64,000 nucleotides of DNA from Actinomycetota bacterium (GTDB lineage Bacteria > Actinomycetota > Thermoleophilia > Gaiellales > Gaiellaceae): contig PLJC01000018.1 of the NCBI GenBank assembly GCA_003139545.1, positions 62,148-126,147 on the forward strand, given 5' to 3'. The notes under the pieces are model-generated. The model worked only from the letters and a program-made list of their open reading frames with translations. It was not told the origin of the DNA and ran no database searches. The position numbers and the translations under genes were made by a program. Below are positions 15,022-23,347 of this stretch, piece after piece (position 1 is the first letter of the stretch; each line of letters starts with the position of its first letter).

Positions 15022-16085
15022 GAGCGATCGCGATCGTCGACGGCGAGCACTATCCCGACGTGATCCGCGCGGCGTTGGACGAGCTGCCGTACGAGTTCGT
15101 CGCCGTCCGCTTCGTCGGTGGGACCGAGAAGCTGCGTGGTGCGCCGGACTACGGCGTTCCGATCGTCGACGGCGTTCCGGACGTCGACGTCGCGATCGAC
15201 CTCACCGACGAGCGGCGGCCGGACGTGATCGCCGACTTCCTCGCCGCCGGAATCTCCGTCGTTGGCGCCGACTTCCGGTTCGACCCGCCACCGCTGCACG
15301 AGTTCGAGCTGCCGTCGATCTCGGTCATCGGCACGCGTAAGCGCGTCGGCAAGACGGCAGTGACTGCGCACATCGCGCGACTGCTCGCACGCGATCGCGA
15401 TGTCGTCTGCGTCGCGATGGGCCGGGGCGGACCCGCTGAGCCGGAACTTGTGACGACGCCGCCGACGATCGACGAGCTCGTTGCGCGCTCGCGCGCAGGA
15501 CAGCATGCGGCATCGGACTACCTCGAGCTCGCGGTGCTGACCGGCGTTCCGGCAGTCGGATGCCGCCGCGCAGGCGGCGGAATCGCCGGCGCACCGTTCG
15601 TCTCGAACGTGATCGAGGGCGCTCGGCTGGCGGCGTCGCTCGAGCCCGACGTAGTCGTCTTCGACGGCAGCGGCTCGGCCATCCCGCCGATTGCGTCGAC
15701 CGTTCGCATCCTCATCGGCCGCGAGCCATTTCGCGAGCGAATAAGCGACATCGTCCTCGACGAGGTCGAACTGCGCCTGCGGCCGACGGAGCCGCTGACC
15801 GGCCGCGTCGCCGTCTTCACGGCGGGGCCGGCGGCCACCGATCACCTGGAGGCAGAGGTCGCCCACGTCTCGCACAACCTCGCGCGCCGCGACCTGCTGC
15901 GCGAGGAGCTGGAGCGCGTCGACGCCGACACGTATCTCGTCGAGCTGAAGGCGGCCGCGATCGACGTTGTCGCCGAGCACGCTCTCGCGAACGGCCGCCG
16001 CGTCGTCTTGGCAGGGAACGAGGTCGTGTCGAACGGGCTCGACGATGCCGTCCTCGCGTTTCTCCCGCAGGGGGTGCGCGCGTGA
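15018..16085 (+). CDS. cpgS: Cyclic 2,3-diphosphoglycerate synthetase-like enzyme
   Basis: A 355-residue P-loop enzyme. The loop ISVIGTRKRVGKTAVTAHIA (101-120) with a basic GTRKRVGKT is the form I know from cyclic 2,3-diphosphoglycerate synthetases, which close 2,3-bisphosphoglycerate into its cyclic pyrophosphate with ATP. A Rossmann-like N-terminal part (1-95) begins AIAIVDGEHYPD, also typical. The archaeal enzyme is about 460 residues, so this version is shorter. The call is strengthened by the next gene, a 2-phosphoglycerate kinase, which makes the substrate. Both neighbours are joined by GTGA overlaps. Product in this organism is inferred. Confidence 0.78.
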   Translation: MRAIAIVDGEHYPDVIRAALDELPYEFVAVRFVGGTEKLRGAPDYGVPIVDGVPDVDVAIDLTDERRPDVIADFLAAGISVVGADFRFDPPPLHEFELPSISVIGTRKRVGKTAVTAHIARLLARDRDVVCVAMGRGGPAEPELVTTPPTIDELVARSRAGQHAASDYLELAVLTGVPAVGCRRAGGGIAGAPFVSNVIEGARLAASLEPDVVVFDGSGSAIPPIASTVRILIGREPFRERISDIVLDEVELRLRPTEPLTGRVAVFTAGPAATDHLEAEVAHVSHNLARRDLLREELERVDADTYLVELKAAAIDVVAEHALANGRRVVLAGNEVVSNGLDDAVLAFLPQGVRA

Positions 16086-16705
16086 ACGACCGTCCCCTCG
16101 TCATCCTCATCGGCGGCGCGACGGGCACCGGTAAGTCCACGGTCGCCACGGAGATCGCGTACAAGCTCGGGATCACGCGTCTGACCTCGACGGACTCGAT
16201 CCGGCAGACGCTGCGGGCGTTCTTCTCGCACGAGTTCATGCCGACGATCCACTACTCGAGCTTCTCGGCAGGCGAGGCGGTCGCCGACGCGGACGATCCG
16301 CTCGTGGCCGGGTTCCTCGAGCAGTCGCGCAACGTCCTCGTCGGCGTGAACGCGTCGATCGAGCGCGCGCTCCAGGAGGGATGGTCGATCATCTTCGAGG
16401 GTGTCCATCTCGTCCCCGGGCTGCTGCCCACGCGGATGGAGGGCGCGCTCGTCTGCCCGTTCGTCCTGACGATCAAGGACGAGGACGAGCATGCGCGGCA
16501 CTTCTTCTCGCGCAACGCCGGCAGTGAGCGCCCGCTCACAAGCTACCTCGATCACCTAAGCGATATCCGGCGCCTCCAGACGTTTCTCGTCGAGAGCGCC
16601 GAGCGCGAGGGGATCCCCCTGATCGAGAACGTCAGCGCCGAGCAGGCGTCGGCGGACGTGATCGAACGCGTACTGTCGGCGGCAGAACGGGTGGAGGCGC
16701 TTTGA
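16082..16705 (+). CDS. 2-phosphoglycerate kinase
   Basis: A 207-residue P-loop kinase with Walker A GGATGTGKST (11-20) near the N-terminus, a following LTSTDSIRQTLR segment (33-44) and IIFEGVHLVPG in the middle. These features match the 2-phosphoglycerate kinases of methanogens and their bacterial relatives, which make 2,3-bisphosphoglycerate, the precursor of cyclic 2,3-diphosphoglycerate. The GTG start overlaps the cpgS stop. Archaeal forms often carry an N-terminal ATP-cone-like extension that is absent here. Confidence 0.82.
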   Translation: MNDRPLVILIGGATGTGKSTVATEIAYKLGITRLTSTDSIRQTLRAFFSHEFMPTIHYSSFSAGEAVADADDPLVAGFLEQSRNVLVGVNASIERALQEGWSIIFEGVHLVPGLLPTRMEGALVCPFVLTIKDEDEHARHFFSRNAGSERPLTSYLDHLSDIRRLQTFLVESAEREGIPLIENVSAEQASADVIERVLSAAERVEAL

Positions 16706-17712
16706 CCGACACGATCGAGGAGCCGGCGGCGATGGAGGGGCAGGTCGAGGAGGCCGCGCCCTGTCTGTGCCAGTCGTACCTTCGTGCGACCGAGCACGCG
16801 GCGCTCATGGCGGCGCGCTGGCTCGGCCGCGCCGACCAGGAGGGAGCGGAGGAAGCCGCCGCGGCGGGCATGCGTACGTCGCTGGACCGGCTGCCGATCC
16901 GCGGCCGCGTCGTGCTCGGTTCGACGGAGGAGGCCCTCGCGCCTGGGGCGACGCTCGGCTCCGGCGGCATCGACGTCGATCTCGCGCTCGATCCGCTCGA
17001 GGGTCGCGGCGTCGTCGCGCGCGGCGGGAACGGCGCCATGTCGATGATCGCGGTGGGCGAGCCGGGGCAGTTGATGGCGCTCCCGGACATGTACATGCGC
17101 AAGATGGCCGTCGGGCCGCGCGCGCGGGGCGCGATCGACCTGCTGCGTCCGGTCGGTGAGAACATCGAGGCGATCGCGGAGGCCTTCGGCCGGCGCGTCA
17201 ACGACGTGACGACGATCATCCTCGACCGTCCGCGGCATCACGACCTGATCGAGGAGATCCGCGCTGCGGGTGCGCGCATCAAGCTGATCCAGGACGGCGA
17301 TGTCACGGCCGCGATTTCGGCGGCGATCCGCGGGACGAACGACCATCTCGCGATCGGCATCGGGGGTACGCGGCAGGCGGTGCTGTCTGCGGCGGCGCTG
17401 CGTTGCCTGGGCGGCGAGCTGCAGGCGCAGTTCTGGCCGACGTCGCGGGGCGAGATCGACGAGCTGCGTGAGCGCGGGATCGAGGACTACTCGCGCATCT
17501 TCCGGACGGAGGATCTCGCCCCCGGCGAGATGATCGTCGCCGCCACGGGCGTCTCCAACGGCGACCTGCTGCACGGGGTGCGCTTCCTCGCGGACAGCGC
17601 GCGGACGCACTCGCTGCTCATGTGCACGCGTTGCAACTGGGTGCGTTTCGTGGACGGAATCCACTTCTTCGCGCGCGAGCGGCGCGAGGACGTGCGGCTC
17701 ATGGGCTTCTAG
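16702..17712 (+). CDS. glpX: Class II fructose-1,6-bisphosphatase (GlpX)
   Basis: A 336-residue metal-dependent sugar bisphosphatase of the GlpX fold, for gluconeogenesis; some family members also take sedoheptulose-1,7-bisphosphate. The catalytic core is visible as DVDLALDPLEG (about 92-102) and the downstream NGAMSMIAVG and PDMYMRKM segments, which form the phosphate and metal site. The TTG start overlaps the 2-phosphoglycerate kinase stop as TTGA. Placing a gluconeogenic enzyme with cDPG genes suggests the operon steers carbon at the phosphoglycerate level. Confidence 0.92.
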   Translation: MTDTIEEPAAMEGQVEEAAPCLCQSYLRATEHAALMAARWLGRADQEGAEEAAAAGMRTSLDRLPIRGRVVLGSTEEALAPGATLGSGGIDVDLALDPLEGRGVVARGGNGAMSMIAVGEPGQLMALPDMYMRKMAVGPRARGAIDLLRPVGENIEAIAEAFGRRVNDVTTIILDRPRHHDLIEEIRAAGARIKLIQDGDVTAAISAAIRGTNDHLAIGIGGTRQAVLSAAALRCLGGELQAQFWPTSRGEIDELRERGIEDYSRIFRTEDLAPGEMIVAATGVSNGDLLHGVRFLADSARTHSLLMCTRCNWVRFVDGIHFFARERREDVRLMGF

Positions 17713-17848
17713 CGGCTTCCTTCGACAGTGATCGCGAACGTGGCGCAATGCCCGTTGGCAGATCCTCCCAAGATGGGTCAAGATGCTGGAAGGGCAAGCG
17801 ACCGAGGGAGGCCAGGGTGGGATCGCTGCTCGCGTTGGCCAGGCGGGC

Positions 17849-18562
17849 ATGAACGGGCGGCCAATCCGATTTTCGGGAGCTTGGTTGGCGCGCCTGACCT
17901 TCGTGGTCGCGGTCGCGGCAACCTTCGTGACATCCGCGCTCGGCATGGTTTCGCCGGGGAGGGTGGCCGTCGCTGGAGGATCCTGTCCTACCGGCTCAAA
18001 GCCGGCCATCATCGCCGGGAACTTCAAGTGCCTTCGCGTCGGATCCTCATGCGCATCCACGCATCACGTCGCGTACCGCAAGCTCGGGTTCAGCTGCGTC
18101 AATGGACGGCTCCACAGGTACGTCAAGCCTCATAGCACGCCGACTACGACAGTGGTCGTGACGACGTCAGCACCTGCGCCGCCCGTCTACCAGGATGGCC
18201 ATTACGTCGGCACAACCTCGCAGTTCCAACCGATCTCGTTCGACGTCACTTCAGGGCAAATACAGAACGTGACGAGCGGCGACGTCAATGAGTCGTGCAA
18301 CCCGCCGACCAACCTCTACGGCGGCAATGTCGACGTCCCGCAGTACACGCTCAATGCAGACGGCACTTTTGACGTTGATTGGTCGGGGAACGGGACGGTG
18401 GGAGCGTCGTTCCCGTCCACATTCCACAACGTCGTGACCGGGCGTGTGCAGGGCGGAATCGCCTCCGGGACGATCAAAGAGGACACAAGCTTCGAGGAGT
18501 ACGGCAAGGGGTACATCTGCTCTTCCGGTCTAGTGACCTGGACGGCAACGCTGGCCTCCTGA
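17849..18562 (+). CDS. Secreted hypothetical protein
   Basis: A 237-residue exported protein. Residues 1-45 hold a charged start, a hydrophobic core (WLARLTFVVAVAATFV) and a likely signal cleavage region. A Cys-containing module follows (CPTG, FKCLRV, SCAS, FSCVNG), then a Thr/Pro-rich linker (STPTTTVVVTTSAPAPP) and a C-terminal beta-rich domain with one more Cys pair. The codon use is less GC-biased than the neighbours, which may point to acquisition or relaxed selection. The ATG at 17849 is chosen over one at 17783 because it sets the signal peptide at the N-terminus. No family recognised. The 136 bp before it show nothing clear. Confidence 0.65.
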   Translation: MNGRPIRFSGAWLARLTFVVAVAATFVTSALGMVSPGRVAVAGGSCPTGSKPAIIAGNFKCLRVGSSCASTHHVAYRKLGFSCVNGRLHRYVKPHSTPTTTVVVTTSAPAPPVYQDGHYVGTTSQFQPISFDVTSGQIQNVTSGDVNESCNPPTNLYGGNVDVPQYTLNADGTFDVDWSGNGTVGASFPSTFHNVVTGRVQGGIASGTIKEDTSFEEYGKGYICSSGLVTWTATLAS

Positions 18563-18566
18563 CCCC

Positions 18567-18572
18567 TACACT
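18567..18572 (+). promoter_or_regulatory. -10 element of a leaderless promoter
   Basis: TACACT, 6 nt before the ATG at 18579. Confidence 0.45.
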
Positions 18573-18578
18573 GGTCTC

Positions 18579-18878
18579 ATGCCGACGAAAGAAGAAGTGC
18601 TCGAGCTCATGCGTACGGTCGAAGACCCCGAGCTCGGGATGGACATCGTCGACCTCGGCCTTCTTTACGAGGTAGAGGTCGAAGGTCCGAAGGTGAAGAT
18701 CCTGTACAGCCTCACGTCGATGGGCTGTCCGGCCGGGCCGCTCATCGCCGGCGACATCGAGCGCGCCGCGCGCGAAGTCGAAGGGGTGGAGGAAGTCGAC
18801 CTCGAGCTGACGTTCGACCCGCCGTGGACGCCGGACAAGATGTCCGACGACGCGAAGTTCATCCTCGGCTTCGGGTAG
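18579..18878 (+). CDS. MIP18/DUF59-family iron-sulfur assembly protein
   Basis: A 99-residue single-domain protein of the MIP18 (SufT/PaaD-like) family, used in Fe-S cluster assembly or in repair of metal centres. The signature DPELGMDIVDLGLLYEV (about 16-32) and the conserved Cys in SMGCPAGPLI (about 48-57) are present. It is followed 9 nt later by a small uncharacterised gene. No suf genes are in the window, so the client is unknown. Confidence 0.88.
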   Translation: MPTKEEVLELMRTVEDPELGMDIVDLGLLYEVEVEGPKVKILYSLTSMGCPAGPLIAGDIERAAREVEGVEEVDLELTFDPPWTPDKMSDDAKFILGFG

Positions 18879-18887
18879 GAAGCCCTC

Positions 18888-19094
18888 ATGCCGGAGTACA
18901 CCTGGGATGTGCTGCTTCCGGGCGAGGACTTGCCGCGCATTCTGACGACCGACTATCTCGTCAGTGAGGGCGAAGAGATCGACATCGACGGCAGCGAGTG
19001 GCTCGTCGAGCGCGTCGAGCTCAACGAACGCGACGACGACGAGGCCGCGAACGTTCCGGCTGGGGTCGTCACGGTCATTCCACCTCGGTCGTAG
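18888..19094 (+). CDS. Small acidic hypothetical protein
   Basis: A 68-residue, strongly acidic, probably beta-rich protein (for example LVSEGEEIDIDGSEWLVERV, about 24-43). It begins 9 nt after the MIP18-type gene and is likely co-transcribed. Its last 20 nt overlap the end of the convergent gene at 19075. I recognise no family. Confidence 0.6.
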   Translation: MPEYTWDVLLPGEDLPRILTTDYLVSEGEEIDIDGSEWLVERVELNERDDDEAANVPAGVVTVIPPRS

Positions 19095-19671
19095 AGGGGT
19101 GCAGGAACGGCACGACGCCGTTCCACCTCGCGCGCAAGGCCTCGAGACTCGACCGCGGTGTGACGATGATCGCGTTCCCGCGGAGCCGTGCGCGTCGCTC
19201 CGTGTAGCCGCCGGGCGTCCACCGAAGCAGCTCCGAGCCGAGCACGAGCCAGGGCTCTTCTTCCACGAGAACGAAGGCGCCGTCGGGCAACTCGTCGACG
19301 CGGCCCTCGCGATAGGGGCCGAGCCGCTCCGCGTGGATGCGCTCGTCGATCGCATCCGCCCTCGTCTCGCCGACGAGCGACATGAAGCGGTTGTAGTCCT
19401 CGCGGCGACATTCCGCGCACGGGCGATGGCCCGCCGCGAACGCCGTCGCTTCGTCGAGGAAGAACAAGCCCGTGTACCGGCCGGGTGGCATCGGGTCCGC
19501 TCGGTGCCGGCCGCGGAACTCGAGCCGGCACGCGATCCAGCGCTTCACCTGGAAGGGCCGGCGAACGTGGCGCTCGGCGTCATGCAAGCAGCCGCGGTTG
19601 CCGTACACGAGCCCGCGCTCCGGCGCGGCGATCAGCTCGCCGAGCGGCGTCACCCGGTTCTGGAGCGTCAC
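19075..19671 (-). CDS. Conserved protein of unknown function with a CxxC motif
   Basis: A 198-residue protein. The N-terminal VTLQNRVTPLGEL, the middle GNRGCLHDAERH (about 25-36) and GHRPCAECRREDYNRF (81-96) are blocks that recur in an uncharacterised family found across bacteria. The CxxC with the nearby His suggests a metal site or a nucleic-acid-binding role. The GTG start overlaps the stop of the upstream oxidoreductase (GTGA), so the two are translated together. Function unknown. Confidence 0.7.
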   Translation of the reverse strand: MTLQNRVTPLGELIAAPERGLVYGNRGCLHDAERHVRRPFQVKRWIACRLEFRGRHRADPMPPGRYTGLFFLDEATAFAAGHRPCAECRREDYNRFMSLVGETRADAIDERIHAERLGPYREGRVDELPDGAFVLVEEEPWLVLGSELLRWTPGGYTERRARLRGNAIIVTPRSSLEALRARWNGVVPFLHPSTTEVE

Positions 19672-20657
19672 GGGATCGAGAGAACGATCTTGCCGAGCTG
19701 CTCGCCGGCCTCGAGCCGCGCGTGCGCCGCGCGGATCTCCGCCAGCGGCACGACCTCGTCCACCACGGGCAGCGCGCGGCCGCTCGCGACGAGCTCGTAC
19801 GCGCCCTCGAAGTCGGCCTTCGTCCCCATCGTCGAGCCGAGGATGGTGAGCTGTTTCCACCAGACGCGATGGAGCGCGGCCGGCGGGTTCGGCCCGGACG
19901 TCGCACCGCACACGGCGATGCGGCCGTCGCGCGCCGCCACATCGAGAGAGATGCGCCACGTCGCCTCGCCGACGCTGTCGACGACGACGTCGGCGCCGCG
20001 GCCGCCCGTCGCCTCGCGCACGGCAGCCTTCACGTCGCCGGTGGCGTGATTCACGACGGCATCCGCTCCGAGCGCGCGCGCCCGCTTGAGCTTCGCGTCG
20101 CTCGACGAGGTGACGATCGTCTTCGCCCCGAGGGCGCGCGCGATCGCGAGCCCGGCAGTAGAGACGCCTCCGCCGATGCCCCACAGCAGCACCCACTCGC
20201 CCTCGCGCAACGCCGCGCGCGTCACGAGCATCCGATACGCGGTCTCGAACACGAGCGGAAAGGCGGCCGCGTCCTCGAACGAGAGCCCCTCGGGAATCGG
20301 ATACACGTTCGTCGCCGGCACGGCGATCAGCTCGGCGTTCGTCCCGTCACCGTGCTCGCCGATGACGTGGATGGCGCCGTCGGCCGCCTCCACGCCCGGG
20401 TTGATCACCACCCGCTGTCCCGGCTCGAAGCCGCTCACACCGTCGCCGAGCGCTTCGACGACGCCGGCGCCGTCTGCGCCGAGGATGCGCGGCTTCGGTA
20501 CCGAGGGCAGGCCCTGGCGGATCCAGACGTCCAGATGATTCAGGGCCGACGCGCGCAGCCGGATGAGGACCTCGCCCGGGCCGGGCGACGGGTCGGGCGC
20601 CTCCTCCAGGACGAGCACCTCGGGGCCGCCGTCCTCGTGGATACGAACCGCAAGCAT
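19668..20657 (-). CDS. Zinc-independent quinone oxidoreductase of the MDR family
   Basis: A 329-residue medium-chain dehydrogenase/reductase. The GroES-like N-terminal half has ALNHLDVWIRQG (about 38-49) and GADGAGVVEALG; the Rossmann half has WGIGGGVSTAGLAIARALGA, a dinucleotide-binding loop. The catalytic-zinc Cys of classical alcohol dehydrogenases is absent from the expected loop, which favours an NAD(P)H:quinone reductase-type enzyme; substrate unknown. It diverges from queG with only 18 bp between the starts. Confidence 0.82.
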   Translation of the reverse strand: MLAVRIHEDGGPEVLVLEEAPDPSPGPGEVLIRLRASALNHLDVWIRQGLPSVPKPRILGADGAGVVEALGDGVSGFEPGQRVVINPGVEAADGAIHVIGEHGDGTNAELIAVPATNVYPIPEGLSFEDAAAFPLVFETAYRMLVTRAALREGEWVLLWGIGGGVSTAGLAIARALGAKTIVTSSSDAKLKRARALGADAVVNHATGDVKAAVREATGGRGADVVVDSVGEATWRISLDVAARDGRIAVCGATSGPNPPAALHRVWWKQLTILGSTMGTKADFEGAYELVASGRALPVVDEVVPLAEIRAAHARLEAGEQLGKIVLSIP

Positions 20658-20663
20658 GCGCGG

Positions 20664-20670
20664 CAGACTA
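20664..20670. promoter_or_regulatory. Overlapping divergent -10 elements (oxidoreductase/queG)
   Basis: Minus strand TAGTCT (20665-20670) lies 7 nt before the ATG at 20657. Plus strand CAGACT (20664-20669) lies 6 nt before the GTG at 20676. The two hexamers share five base pairs, so the genes are likely fired from one bidirectional promoter. Confidence 0.4.
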
Positions 20671-20675
20671 TCGGG

Positions 20676-21578
20676 GTGACCGCGGATCAACTCGAGCAGC
20701 TGGCAGCGGAGCTCGGGATCGACGCCGTCGGTGCCGCGCCCGCCGAGCCGTACGCCGAGACCGAGCGGCACATCCGCGAGCGCCGCGCCCGCGGCCTCTT
20801 CGCCGACATGCGCTTCACGATGGCGCGGCCGGAGGAGTCGTGCCACCCGGAGCTGCTCCTGCCGGGCGCGCGCACCGTCGTCTCGGCGGCGCTCTGCTAC
20901 TACGCGCCCGAGCCTGACCGGCCACCCGGCCACGGGCGCCTGCCGCGCTACACGTGGTGGGACGCGTACGCGGAGCTCCGGGAGAAGCTCGACGCGCTCG
21001 GTCGTGAGATCGGCGGCGCGTATCGCGTGCTCGTCGACGCGAACCAGCATGTCGACCGAGAGGGTGCGGCACGAAGCGGCGTCGGCTTCTACGGCAAGAA
21101 CACGCTGCTCATCACGCAGCGCCATGGATCGTGGGTCGTGCTCGGCACGCTCGTCACCGACGTCGAGCTCGATCCGACCCCGCCGCTCGACGCCGACTGC
21201 GGCGCGTGCCGCCTGTGCATCGACGCCTGCCCGACCGGCGCGCTCGACGAGCCGGGCACGCTCGACGCGACGAAGTGCCTGTCGTACTGGACGCAGGCGG
21301 CGGCGCCGATGCCCGAGGCCTATCGCGCCGAGCTCGGCCCGCAGGTCTACGGCTGCGACATCTGCCAGGACGTCTGCCCGTGGAACCGCGGCGTCGAGAA
21401 GCGGCGTGCAGGCGCATCGCTTCCGGCGGGCGCGGAGCCGCACGTGTCGCTCGCCGATTGGCTCGCCGCCGACCCCGGCGAGCTTCGTCGCCGCTACGCG
21501 CGCTTGTACGTGCCTCGCAACGACGGTCGGCTGCTCCAGCGGAACGCAGCGATCGCCGCGGAGAACGTCGGTGCCTAG
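20676..21578 (+). CDS. queG: Epoxyqueuosine reductase QueG
   Basis: A 300-residue cobalamin- and Fe-S-dependent enzyme for the last step of queuosine synthesis in tRNA. Two [4Fe-4S] cluster motifs are intact: DCGACRLCIDACPTGAL (about 173-189) and GCDICQDVCPWNR (about 227-239). The N-terminal cobalamin-binding half includes the segment GFYGKNTLL. It is somewhat shorter than the E. coli protein, lacking the C-terminal HEAT-like extension. queA and tgt, acting before it, are at 41205-43255. The 3' end overlaps the sensor kinase gene by 8 nt. Confidence 0.93.
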   Translation: MTADQLEQLAAELGIDAVGAAPAEPYAETERHIRERRARGLFADMRFTMARPEESCHPELLLPGARTVVSAALCYYAPEPDRPPGHGRLPRYTWWDAYAELREKLDALGREIGGAYRVLVDANQHVDREGAARSGVGFYGKNTLLITQRHGSWVVLGTLVTDVELDPTPPLDADCGACRLCIDACPTGALDEPGTLDATKCLSYWTQAAAPMPEAYRAELGPQVYGCDICQDVCPWNRGVEKRRAGASLPAGAEPHVSLADWLAADPGELRRRYARLYVPRNDGRLLQRNAAIAAENVGA

Positions 21579-23298
21579 GCGCCCCGGCCACTGGTTCGTC
21601 CTGCTTCGCGGTTCCCTCGTCGTCGTCGCGATCGTCGATGTGTCGCTCACGGACTTCCCGTCGTCGTACCGGCCGTGGGCGTGGGGGGTCGTCGCCTTCT
21701 TCGCCGCGTCCACCGCGCTCTCGGGCGCGATCGCGTGGGTCGAGCTCAGCAGCGCCGGTCGCGCGCGCGCCCGCATCCTCGCGATCTGCCTCGACGGCAT
21801 CAGCACGATCGGCTTCGTCGCCGTCTTCTCCTACCAGTCGGGCGAGCCGTACCGCGCGCTCTATCTCGTGCCGATTGCCGAGGCCGCGCTGCGGTTCGGT
21901 CTCGCCGGCGGTCTCGTCGGCGGCACCGTCATGGTCGGCGCGACGCTCGTCGTCGACGTGTTCGGTCCCGGCGTCGCCTGGCGCACGGTCGTCTCCCGCA
22001 TTCTGGTCGGCGCCCTCGCGGGCATCGTCATCGGCTGGTTGCGCGACGGTCTCGCGGCGCGCGCCGCCGAGGCCGAGCGGCTTCGGGACGAGCTCGGCCG
22101 GCGGAGCGACATCCTCGAAGGCGCGAACCGCTGTGCGCGTGCGCTCGGGTCGTCGCTCGAGATCGAGACGGCGTTCGCTGCGTTCATCCGCGAACTGCGC
22201 ACGGTCGTGCCGTTCGACCGGACGGCGATCGTCCTGATCGAGGACGACACGGCGAAGACGATCGCCACGGCCGGCCGCGGCGCCACGGAGATCTTCCCGC
22301 CCGGAAGCTCCGGCCCCGTACGCGGGTCGGTGCTTGACCGCGTGCGCGGCGGCGACGTCATCGTCCGGGGCGACCTAGGGCAGTCCGAGTATCCGGAGGA
22401 CAAGCTGTTCGCCGACCTCGGTCTGCACAGCGAGATCGTCGCGCCGCTGCTCGCCGGCACGCTCCCGATCGGGATGATCGCGCTCTCCCGCGTGCAGCCG
22501 GACGCGTTCACGCCGGACGACGTCGAGCTCGTGTCACTGCTCGGACGCCTCGCCGCCACCGCGGTACAGAACATCCGCGCCTATGAGGCGGAACATCACA
22601 CGGTCGAGGAGCTGCGCCGTCTCTCGGCACTACGTGCGGATTTCGTGTCGCTCGTCTCGCACGAGCTGCGCAGCCCGATGGCCGCCGTCATCGGCGCCGC
22701 GCGCACACTCCAGGAGCGCTGGCGCGTGCTCGCGCCCGAACAGCGTGAGGCGTTTCTGGCCCTCATTGCGGACGAGACGAACCGGCTCGCCGATCTCATC
22801 GGCGATGTCCTGAACACGTCGCAGATCGAGGCCGGGACGTTCAGCTACAGCTTCAGCGACGTCGACCTCGGCCGTCTCGTCGAGGACGCGGTCGCGATGG
22901 CTGCGATCGGTCAGGACGAGGTGCGCGTGACGGCGAGCGTGTCGCAGTCGCTTCCGGCGATCCGTGGGGACAGGGAGCGTCTGCGCCAGGTGCTCGCGAA
23001 CCTCATCGAGAACGCGATCAAGTATTCGGTCTCGGGCGACGAGGTCGACGTGCGCGCGCAGCCGGTCGACGGCAAGGTCAGGATCTCGGTCGCCGACCAC
23101 GGGCCGGGCATTCCGCACGACCAGCAGCGGCTCATCTTCGAGAAGTTCGGACGCGCCGACATCGCCGGCGGCTCGAAGCCGGGCACAGGCCTCGGCCTCT
23201 TCATCGCGCGCTCGATCGCCGAGGCGCACGGCGGCACGATCGACGTCCGCTCGAGCCCCGACGCGGGCTCGACATTTACGTTGACGCTGCCCGGGTGA
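21571..23298 (+). CDS. Membrane sensor histidine kinase with GAF domain
   Basis: A 575-residue sensor kinase. About five membrane segments occupy residues 8-160, followed by a short coiled coil, a GAF domain (about 190-340), a HisKA domain with SLVSHELRSPM (His about residue 362) and an HATPase_c domain with the N box NLIENAIKYS, the G1 box DHGPGIP and the G2 box GTGLGLFIARS. All catalytic boxes are intact. No response regulator is next to it, so its partner is elsewhere. It starts at a GTG inside the end of queG, which suggests shared transcription. Confidence 0.9.
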   Translation: MPRRPGHWFVLLRGSLVVVAIVDVSLTDFPSSYRPWAWGVVAFFAASTALSGAIAWVELSSAGRARARILAICLDGISTIGFVAVFSYQSGEPYRALYLVPIAEAALRFGLAGGLVGGTVMVGATLVVDVFGPGVAWRTVVSRILVGALAGIVIGWLRDGLAARAAEAERLRDELGRRSDILEGANRCARALGSSLEIETAFAAFIRELRTVVPFDRTAIVLIEDDTAKTIATAGRGATEIFPPGSSGPVRGSVLDRVRGGDVIVRGDLGQSEYPEDKLFADLGLHSEIVAPLLAGTLPIGMIALSRVQPDAFTPDDVELVSLLGRLAATAVQNIRAYEAEHHTVEELRRLSALRADFVSLVSHELRSPMAAVIGAARTLQERWRVLAPEQREAFLALIADETNRLADLIGDVLNTSQIEAGTFSYSFSDVDLGRLVEDAVAMAAIGQDEVRVTASVSQSLPAIRGDRERLRQVLANLIENAIKYSVSGDEVDVRAQPVDGKVRISVADHGPGIPHDQQRLIFEKFGRADIAGGSKPGTGLGLFIARSIAEAHGGTIDVRSSPDAGSTFTLTLPG

Positions 23299-23329
23299 CT
23301 GGACGCTGGCGCAAGCGAGGGTCCCTCGC
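23294..23329 (+). repeat. Dispersed short repeat, copy B
   Basis: CTGGCGCAAGCGAGGGTC and following bases match copy A closely. It ends with GCGAGGG-T-CCCTCGC (23315-23329), a perfect 7-bp inverted repeat about a single T. It sits at the end of the sensor kinase gene, between convergent genes, where a hairpin could help stop transcription; there is no T-tract. Confidence 0.45.
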
Positions 23330-23347
23330 GATTCGCAGCGCTTTGTT

